12,883 nt of DNA from an uncultured Paracoccus sp. (GTDB taxonomy: Bacteria; Pseudomonadota; Alphaproteobacteria; Rhodobacterales; Rhodobacteraceae), in contig CALLYR010000186.1 of the NCBI GenBank assembly GCA_937859005.1, forward strand, positions 1-12,883. Direction: 5' to 3'. Both the position numbers and the translations under genes were made by a program. The notes under the pieces were generated by a model. That model did not search any database, was not told where the DNA came from, and was given only the letters and a program-made list of their open reading frames with translations. Below are positions 1 through 6,700 of the stretch, in pieces; positions within the stretch are counted from its first letter, which is position 1, and each line of letters starts with the position of its first letter.

Positions 1-576
1 GCCCGCCATACCGCCCGCATCTATATGGACGCCGATATCCGGCCGGGGCCGCGGATGCTGGGCCTGCTGGCGCAGGCGCTGGACCGGCCGCATCCGCTCT
101 ATGCCAGCGGCCGCCTGACCGTGCCACCTGCCTCCAGCCGGATCAGCCGGCATTACGCGCGGTTCTGGACCCGGTTGCCCTTTGTCGCCGAAGGGGTGCC
201 GGGGGCCGGCCTGTTTGCGGTGAATGGCCCCGGACGGGCACGCTGGGACCGCTTTCCGGCGATCATTTCCGACGATACCTATGCGCGGCTTCACTTTGCC
301 CTAGCCGAACGCATCCGGGTGGCCGAGAATTTCACCTGGCCGGTGGTCGAGGGGTTTCCCGCCCTGGTGGCGGTCCGCCGCCGCCAGAATGCGGGTGTCG
401 ATGAAATCCGCCGCCTTTTCCCCGACCTGCTGGCGAATGCGCAGGACCGCCGCCTCACGCGGGCCGAAACCCTGCGCTTGGCCGCGGCGGACCCTAGGGG
501 ATTCTCCGCCTATGCCGCGGTCGCGCTGGCCGTGCGCTTGCGCCCGCAGGGAAGGGACTGGACGCGCGGGCGCTGA
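1..576 (+). CDS. Glycosyltransferase family 2, 3' part (5' end outside window)
   Basis: The reading frame is open from the first base of the window and ends at TGA 574-576, so only about 191 C-terminal residues are seen. The segment IYMDADIRPGP (codons 7-17) looks like the strand ending in the DxD-type metal and nucleotide-sugar binding motif of GT-A fold family 2 transferases. About 80 residues further on, SDDTYARLHF resembles the acidic motif around the catalytic base of these enzymes. The C-terminus is arginine-rich and has no clear membrane helix. An ATG at 25 lies inside the domain and is unlikely to be the real start. The enzyme probably transfers a sugar from a nucleotide donor during polysaccharide assembly. 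This fits the downstream ExoY-like and GT4 genes on the same strand, but the sugar and acceptor cannot be read. The 385-base gap and the hairpin after it suggest a separate transcription unit from the next gene. Confidence 0.75.
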   Translation, partial: ARHTARIYMDADIRPGPRMLGLLAQALDRPHPLYASGRLTVPPASSRISRHYARFWTRLPFVAEGVPGAGLFAVNGPGRARWDRFPAIISDDTYARLHFALAERIRVAENFTWPVVEGFPALVAVRRRQNAGVDEIRRLFPDLLANAQDRRLTRAETLRLAAADPRGFSAYAAVALAVRLRPQGRDWTRGR

Positions 577-961
577 CCGGCGGGACGGATGGCCGGCGCT
601 TCCGTCAGAAAGCGCAAGGAACCGGAAGGCCGCGCGCCGGAGAAGGGACGGCAATGCCTCTTCTTCGCGGCCGGATTCGGGCTGCGTGGCCGGAAAGACG
701 CGGGATTTCCATTCGGACAAGCATTCCAAGCCGATTCGTCAAATTTTATCGGGACTGATCTCGACGCTCTGTCCGGGTTTTTTCAGGTCACATGCCTGAC
801 TGGCCAAATAGACAGGTTCAGGACAAGCCCACTTTAGATTACACCAACTTGCAGGAGTGAATGGACCCGCAAGCTGGTGTTTTTGACCGGTCGGTTCAAA
901 ATATCTGCTTCGTATTTGAGTAGTTTTTGGCAACACTCTGTTGCGTCTGAGAGGCAAAATT
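577..961. other. Intergenic leader between glycosyltransferase and sugar transferase genes
   Basis: No convincing gene is found in these 385 bases; the open frames present are arginine-rich or lack family features. The composition shifts from GC-rich in the first half to clearly AT-richer after about 730. This is typical of a promoter region in a GC-rich genome. The region holds one terminator-like hairpin (841-884). A TTGACC hexamer follows at 883-888, but no good -10 sequence sits at the proper distance, so I do not assign a promoter. The ribosome binding site of the next gene is GAGAGG at 949-954. Confidence 0.6.
841..884 (+). terminator. Terminator-like hairpin with T run upstream of the sugar transferase gene
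   Basis: ACACCAACTTGC (841-852) pairs with GCAAGCTGGTGT (869-880) over 12 positions with one mismatch and a 16-base loop. A run of five T ends at 884. This is the form of a rho-independent terminator on the plus strand. It lies 265 bases after the upstream gene's stop and 78 bases before the next start. It could end the upstream transcript. It could also act as an attenuator if transcription of the sugar transferase gene starts before 841. Sequence alone does not choose between these. Confidence 0.5.
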
Positions 962-1642
962 ATGAAGAAGTATGCTTCTGCCGATCACTCCCATCTGCTC
1001 AGGGTCATCAACTCGGACAGGAGGGGAGGCGTGGACGGGTTCTATGCACGCCGCGTCAAGCGTGCATTCGACATGACGGCCGTTCTGATGGCCCTGCCCT
1101 TCGTGCTGCCGGTGATCCTGATTCTGGCGATGCTGGTGGCGCTGGAGGGAGGGAAACCTTTCTATACCCAGGCGCGGGTAGGTCGTTACGGCAAGTCGTT
1201 CCGCATGTTCAAGCTGCGCACGATGGTGCCCGATGCGGAAGCCGCGCTGAAGCGTCATCTGGAATCAGACTCTGCGGCGCGCGCGGAATGGGACGACACG
1301 CAGAAACTGAAGAAGGATCCGCGCGTCACCTTCCTGGGCCGGTTCCTGCGCAAGAGTTCGCTGGACGAGTTGCCGCAACTGCTGAACGTGCTGATCGGCG
1401 ACATGAGCATCGTGGGCCCGCGTCCCATCATGGTATCCCAGCAGGTCCTGTATCCCGGCGCCGATTATGTGCGTCTGCGGCCTGGGCTGACCGGCATGTG
1501 GCAGGTCACCGACCGCAACGATTCGACCTTTGCCAAGCGCGCCAGCTTCGATGCGGAATATGCGATGAAGCTGAACTGGCGCACCGATTTCCGGATCATG
1601 TGGCAGACCGTGGGGGTTGTTCTGCGCTGCACCGGTTACTGA
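962..1642 (+). CDS. ExoY/WcaJ-type undecaprenyl-phosphate sugar-phosphate transferase
   Basis: A 226-residue bacterial sugar transferase. Family members move a hexose-1-phosphate from a UDP-sugar to undecaprenyl phosphate at the inner membrane, the first step of exopolysaccharide repeat-unit assembly. A hydrophobic segment at about residues 36-60 matches the membrane helix of the short ExoY-like class without the long WbaP membrane region. The conserved catalytic core is complete: FKLRTM (83-88), SLDELPQLLNVL with the acidic pair D135-E136, GDMSIVGPRP (146-155), LRPGLTGMWQV (172-182) and the C-terminal D209 region. I chose ATG 962 because GAGAGG at 949-954 lies 7 bases upstream; an in-frame TTG at 941 has no such site. 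The length is normal for the family. The 3' end overlaps a small minus-strand frame by 47 bases. Galactose is the substrate of Sinorhizobium ExoY, but the sugar here is not predictable. Confidence 0.93.
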   Translation: MKKYASADHSHLLRVINSDRRGGVDGFYARRVKRAFDMTAVLMALPFVLPVILILAMLVALEGGKPFYTQARVGRYGKSFRMFKLRTMVPDAEAALKRHLESDSAARAEWDDTQKLKKDPRVTFLGRFLRKSSLDELPQLLNVLIGDMSIVGPRPIMVSQQVLYPGADYVRLRPGLTGMWQVTDRNDSTFAKRASFDAEYAMKLNWRTDFRIMWQTVGVVLRCTGY

Positions 1643-1826
1643 CGCCGGCATCCGAGAGCACCTGTCCGCCCGGACACAGGCTGCGGGCCGCAGCGGACAG
1701 CAGCAATGACACCGCGCCGCCGACGGCATAGACACCCAAGGCGGCCCACAGGCCCATCCCTGCCCACCACGCGGCGACCCCCCCGATCCAGGCGACGCCA
1801 ACGGCCAATGCCACCATGCCGATCAT
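1596..1826 (-). CDS. Small hypothetical protein with two predicted membrane helices
   Basis: A 76-residue protein with two hydrophobic stretches at about residues 2-22 and 25-46, separated by a short WAGMG turn, and a polar C-terminal tail. I recognise no family. I chose ATG 1826 because GGAG (complement of 1835-1838) lies 8 bases upstream; an in-frame ATG at 1886 would add 20 residues without a clear ribosome binding site. The 3' 47 bases run antisense to the end of the sugar transferase gene. The hydrophobic pattern and good ribosome binding site argue for a real gene. The short length and overlap argue for caution. It is not in an evident operon, and its role is unknown. Confidence 0.45.
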   Translation of the reverse strand: MIGMVALAVGVAWIGGVAAWWAGMGLWAALGVYAVGGAVSLLLSAAARSLCPGGQVLSDAGVSNRCSAEQPPRSAT

Positions 1827-1968
1827 GTCCGATTCTCCCCAGTCCGGCCCGGACCAGAACGCGAGTGCCGCATATCCCACACGCATATGAAACGCTGCCG
1901 CGTCGCTGGTTCCAAGATGAAAAACTGTCTGCTGCCGATTTGTGCCAAAAACCGCTTAAAGAAGTCTT

Positions 1969-2006
1969 AAGTTGAGGCGGAAAACAGCCCAACCTCCGTT
2001 CAACTT
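1969..2006. promoter_or_regulatory. Inverted repeat just upstream of the GT4 gene (possible operator)
   Basis: AAGTTGA (1969-1975) and TCAACTT (2000-2006) form a perfect 7-base inverted repeat with a 24-base spacer, in an AT-richer stretch ending 14 bases before the GT4 start codon. A partial extension (CTT before the left arm, GAAG after the right arm) is visible. It may be an operator or a leader hairpin. No regulator can be named, and repeats of this size also occur by chance. Confidence 0.25.
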
Positions 2007-2020
2007 GAAGTAGAGATTAG

Positions 2021-3202
2021 ATGGCAACTGTCGCCTATATCGTCAATACCTATCCACGCGGCTCGCACAGCTTCATCTGGCGCGAGATCGCGGCGCTGGA
2101 ACGGCGGGGGCTGCGGGTGCATCGCTTTGCCGCCCGCCGCGCAGAGGAATCGGCAAGCGATCCCGCCATCAAGGCCGAGGCGGCACGGACGGAATACCTG
2201 CTCGACCGCGGTCCCGCTGCCTTGGCCGCGGCCCTGGCGCGGGCGGCCGGGGGCGCCCCTCTCCGCCTCGCGCACCGGCGCGCGGTGGCGGGGGAAAGCA
2301 GCCTCGGTCAGCAACTGGCCTATGTGGCCCAGGCATGTATCCTGCGCGACCGCTGCGCCGCCTTGGGGGTGCGCCATCTGCATGCGCATTTCGGCACCAA
2401 TCCGGCCCGTGTCGCGGCCTATTGCCGGATGCTGGGGGGACCTCCCTTCAGCCTGACCGTTCACGGACCCGAGGAATTCGACCGCCCGCAGGCGCTGGAC
2501 CTGGCCGGCAAGGCAGAGGCCGCAGCCTTCACGGTGGGGGTCAGCCAGTTCGGACGGTCGCAGCTGATGCGCTGGGTCGCGCCCGGCCATTGGGACCGGT
2601 TGAAGGTCGTTCATTGCGGGCTGGATCTGGCCGATTTCCCTGCACCGCCGCCGCTGCCCGCCGGCCCGCCCACGCTGGTCGCGGTGGGACGGTTTTCCGA
2701 ACAGAAGGGCTTCGGCCTGTTGATGCGAGCGATGCAGCGGCTTCGCGCCACGCGCCCCGATCTGCGGCTGGTCCTGGTGGGTGATGGCGAGTTGCGCCCG
2801 GCGATCGAGGCTGAAGCCATCCGCGCGGATGTGGGCGATTCGCTGCGCCTGACCGGCTGGCAGGATCAGGCCGGCGTCCGCCGCGCCATGGCGCAGGCCC
2901 ATGCACTGGTCGTGCCCAGTTTCGCCGAGGGCCTGCCCGTCGTCATCATGGAGGCGATGGCCATGGGCCGGCCGGTCCTGTCCACCTGGGTCGCCGGCAT
3001 CCCGGAACTTGTGATTCCCGGTGACTGCGGCTGGCTGGTGCCGCCCGGCGATGTCGACGCGCTGGCCGGCGCGATGCAGACCGTGGCGGAAACCCCGCTG
3101 GAGCGGCTGGCCGCGATGGGACAGGCGGCGCGCGCCCGCGTGGTTGCGCGACATGACGTGGACCGGTCCGCCGCGATTCTCGCCCGCCTCATGAAAGTCT
3201 GA
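2021..3202 (+). CDS. Glycosyltransferase family 4 (GT-B fold), exopolysaccharide type
   Basis: A 393-residue retaining GT-B glycosyltransferase. The N-terminal half carries HAHFG (121-125) and TVHGPEEFD (146-154), typical of the WcaL/AmsK-like branch of GT4 that acts in exopolysaccharide synthesis. The C-terminal Rossmann half carries VGRFSEQKG (222-230) and the donor-binding EX7E motif with E303 and E311 in FAEGLPVVIMEAMAMG. GIPELV and GWLVPPGD follow. The length is usual for the family and both domains are complete. It lacks a signal peptide and should act at the cytoplasmic face on a lipid-linked sugar. The start ATG 2021 is preceded only by a weak GAG-containing site, but the family start (VAYIVNTYPRGSHSFI) agrees with it. 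It follows the ExoY-like gene on the same strand after 378 bases. Its end overlaps the convergent phosphopantetheinyl transferase gene by 14 bases. Acceptor and donor sugars are unknown. Confidence 0.92.
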   Translation: MATVAYIVNTYPRGSHSFIWREIAALERRGLRVHRFAARRAEESASDPAIKAEAARTEYLLDRGPAALAAALARAAGGAPLRLAHRRAVAGESSLGQQLAYVAQACILRDRCAALGVRHLHAHFGTNPARVAAYCRMLGGPPFSLTVHGPEEFDRPQALDLAGKAEAAAFTVGVSQFGRSQLMRWVAPGHWDRLKVVHCGLDLADFPAPPPLPAGPPTLVAVGRFSEQKGFGLLMRAMQRLRATRPDLRLVLVGDGELRPAIEAEAIRADVGDSLRLTGWQDQAGVRRAMAQAHALVVPSFAEGLPVVIMEAMAMGRPVLSTWVAGIPELVIPGDCGWLVPPGDVDALAGAMQTVAETPLERLAAMGQAARARVVARHDVDRSAAILARLMKV

Positions 3203-3782
3203 GGAGCGCCAGCGCCATGAGGTGGCGCGGGCTGCGGACCCAGGCCCCGTGCAGCCGGTGCCACGGCGTCCGCGCCACGAACGTACTCCCTTTGGCGGTC
3301 AGCGCTACCTGACCGAATTCCAGCATCTGCCGCGTGACGGCGAACTGCGCCTTGTAGGCGGCCTCCTTCCCGACGAATGCGCTCAGTGCATCGCAGCCGT
3401 CGAAGGGAGCGACGATTTCGGCAAGCCCGTCCGTGGCGGCGTCCAGCGGCTCGATGTCGATTCCTGCGACCGTCCCATCCGCGGGACCCGCGACTGCCAA
3501 CGCCAGTTCGCGGTCATGGGCCAGCGAGGCGGTGATATGGGCTGGCAACCGTGGGCAGCGGTCCGGCCCTGCGGGAATCGGATAGTCCGGCGGCAGGTCC
3601 AGCCCTGCCGCCGCGATGGCCGCCCGCAGCGCCGCCCGCCCGGCCGCGAATTCGCGGCGCCGCACGGGAACTGCGCGCGCCAGCTGGCCCGCCTCGTCGG
3701 GATGCAGCGGGTAATCGGTGCCAATGGACAGCACCGCGCAGGCGAAACCGGGGGGCAACAGGCCTGCAACGCCGGCCTGCAA
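3189..3782 (-). CDS. 4'-phosphopantetheinyl transferase, EntD/Sfp type
   Basis: Transfers the 4'-phosphopantetheine arm from coenzyme A to the active serine of carrier domains. Using the TTG start at 3782 the protein has 197 residues. RRREFAAGRAALR (41-53) is the N-terminal EntD motif, followed by HITASLAHD (82-90). GIDIEPL (107-113) gives the metal ligands D109 and E111. FVGKEAAYKAQF (136-147) gives E140 and K144 of the KEAxxK motif; the usual preceding Trp is Phe here. All key residues are present. The start is uncertain: family members begin only a few residues before LLPPG, which supports TTG 3782. GTG 3827 would overlap the NRPS end by 35 bases, and ATG 3875 by 83. The gene lies 10 bases after the NRPS stop in the same operon. 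Its likely clients are NRPS Ser1456 and PKS Ser765. The 3' end overlaps the convergent GT4 gene by 14 bases. Confidence 0.9.
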   Translation of the reverse strand: MQAGVAGLLPPGFACAVLSIGTDYPLHPDEAGQLARAVPVRRREFAAGRAALRAAIAAAGLDLPPDYPIPAGPDRCPRLPAHITASLAHDRELALAVAGPADGTVAGIDIEPLDAATDGLAEIVAPFDGCDALSAFVGKEAAYKAQFAVTRQMLEFGQVALTAKGSTFVARTPWHRLHGAWVRSPRHLMALALLRLS

Positions 3783-3792
3783 CGCCTGCCGG

Positions 3793-6700
3793 TTACAGCC
3801 CGCGGCGGAACTGTTCGCGCAGGGCACGGCGCTTGGCGATGGGATCGTCGATCTCTGCCGCAGGTGCCGCCGCATTTGCCGGCAGCGGTTCGGCCGCGGC
3901 AGGGCGCGCCGCAGCGGCGGCCGGTCCGGCGAACGATATCGGCGCCTTCGGCATCAGGCTTTCCGCGTGATCGACGTAATCGCGCAGCACCGGGAAGCGG
4001 AAGATGTCCGTTACCCCCAGCCGGTCCGCCCCCAGCCGGTCGCGCAGGGTCCGGTGCAACTGGATGGCCAGCAGCGAATGGCCGCCCAGGGCAAAGAAGT
4101 TGTCCGACGCCTTGGGCGCCGCAATCCCCAGCGTTTCCGACCAGACCGAGCGGATGTCGGCGAACAGCGCCCCCGGCGCGACCGGCGCGGGCGCCCTGGC
4201 CGCCACGGGCGCGACTGCGGGCGCAGGTTCCGCCTTGGCCACGGGCCTGGCTGCCACCGCATTCTCGGGCGCGGGCAGGGCGTTGCGGTCGATCTTGCGG
4301 TTTGGCGTCAGCGGCATCTGCGCCAGCGTCACGATCCGGCCCGGCACCATATGCGCGGGCAGATCGCGCATCAGCGCCGCGCGCAGGTCGGATTCGGACG
4401 GGACAGCCGGGCCGGTGACATAGGCCACCAACCGCTGGTCGCCGGGCCGGTCCTCGCGCACGATGGTGACCGCCTCGCGCACCCCCGGAATGGCCATCAG
4501 GCGCGTTTCGATCTCGCCCAGTTCGATGCGAAAGCCGCGCAGCTTGACCTGGTGATCGGCGCGACCGACGTAATCCAGCCGCCCGTCGTCCCGCCAGCGG
4601 ACCAGATCGCCCGTGCGATACATCCGCGCCCCGCCCGGTGCCGCGCGATCCTGCGCCACGAAGGGATCGGGCACGAACGCCTTTTCGGTCAGGTCGGGAC
4701 GCTGCCAATAGCCGCGCGCAACCCCGTGGCCGCCGATGTAAAGTTCGCCCTCGACCCCGTCGGGGACGGGCGCCCCGGTCGCGTCCAGCACGTAAAGCTG
4801 GGTGTTGGCAAAGCCGCCCGCCAGCGTGGCCGAACGATCCTCAGGCGCGATCCGGCCGGCCGAGGACCAGATCGTCGTCTCGGTCGGACCATACATGTTG
4901 AAGATGTCCGCCCCCGTGGCCGCCCGCAGTTCCGCCAGCAGCGAATCGGGCAGCGCCTCGCCCCCGATCATCAGGCAGCGCAGGCCCCGCAGGGCGCGGG
5001 TCGCCGCCCGGTCGCCCACCAGGATGCGGGCCATGCTGGGCGTGCATTGCAGATGGGTGACGCCGTGGCGCCGGATCTGCGCCGCGATCGAGAAGTCATC
5101 CTCGGCAGGCGCGCCCCCGCCCGCGTTCACCCGGTCGCGTAACTCGGCCAGCAGGGGCAGCGCCGCCAGCACCTGATCGGGCGCAATGCCGTAATCGATC
5201 AGGCAGGCGACCTCGGTCACGCCGATTTCCGCCAGACGGGCGACGCGGGCCACCCCGTCCTCGACCGTGCCGAACAGGCCCGATTCCTCGAAATAGCGGC
5301 GGAAGGCGAATTCCAGGATGCCGTCCACCTCCTCCTCGGTCAGGGTGCCAAGGTCGATCGCCATCGGATTGGTCATGCCCGCGGGGCGACGGAAAGCGGG
5401 GAAATCCCAGGCGAACTGTTTCACCAGCCCGGCGGCGCTGCGCAGATAGGATTTCATCGGCCCCCGCGCGGCCTCGTGCGCGGCCTCGCGCGTGTCGGCC
5501 AGATAGCTGTGCAGCATCAGGGTGACGGTGAAATCGCGCGGGTCATGGCCGGATTCGCGCAGGGCCGCGTGATAGTCGCGGATGCGGTCGGCCACGACGT
5601 CGATGCTTTGCCCCAGGAGATGGGTCAGGACGTTCATGCCCTTGCGTCCGGCCTCGACCCAGGTGTCGGGATTGCCCGCGATGGTCATCCACAGCGGCAG
5701 TTCGGGCTGCACCGGGCGCGGCTGCGTCACGACATCCTGCATCCGCCCGCTCGCGGTCGGGAAGGCCACCGCCTCGCCCCGCCACAGGCGGCGCAACTGG
5801 TCGATGCCGTCCGACAGCGCCTGCTTGTTGGCGGGCGGGATGTTTTCGGGACGCAGCACGAAATCCTCGGGCTGCCAGCCGGAGGCCACGGCAAGGCCCG
5901 CGCGCCCCCCGGTCAGGTTGTCGATGACCGCCCATTCCTCGGCCACGCGGACGGGATGGTGCAGCGGCAGGACGCAACTGCCTGCCCGGACCCCGATGCG
6001 AGAGGTGACGGCCGCGACTGCCGCCCCGCTGACCGAAGGGTTCGGATAGGGGCCGCCGAAGGCGTGGAAATGCCGTTCCGGCGTCCAGACGGCGGCAAAG
6101 CCGTTCTGGTCGGCGAAACGCGCGCCCTCCAGCAGCAGGCGGTATTTCTGTTCGCCCGGTCCGTCGTCGTTGCCCCAATAGAACAGGCTGAATTCCATCC
6201 CGTCGGCCGGGGCATGGGCACCAGCGGCGATCAGGCGCGAGTCCTCGCCCGCGATCACGACCTTGAGGCCGCGGGCCAGCGACCAGAAAATTTCCAGCAC
6301 CGAGATGTCGAAGCTGAGGCTGGTCACCGCCAGCAGGCAGTCGCCGTCCTGCACCGGGATCGCCTCGTCGATGCCGGCAAAGAAATTGGTGACGTTGCGA
6401 TGCTCGATCATCACGCCCTTGGGGCGTCCGGTCGATCCCGAGGTATAGATCAGATAGGCGAGGTTCGACGGGTCCGCCGCAGGCGCGGGCATCGCCGTCA
6501 CCGCAGGCGGAATATCGGCCGGGATCGGCACCAGCGTCGCGTCGCAGGCGGGCAGCGCCCCGGTCAGCCCGCGCTGGACCAGCACGATGTCGGCACCGCT
6601 GTCGGACAGATACAGCGACAGCCGTTCGGACGGATAATCCGGGTCCAGCGGCAGATAGGCGCCCCCGGCCTTCAGGATCGCCAGCGCCCCCACGACCATC

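Noticed and set aside
589..837. An 82-codon open frame after the first glycosyltransferase
   Set aside because: No ribosome binding site, no family features and a composition change in its middle; it looks like intergenic sequence.
883..911. TTGACC as a -35 promoter element for the ExoY-like gene
   Set aside because: No acceptable -10 hexamer lies 16-18 bases downstream.
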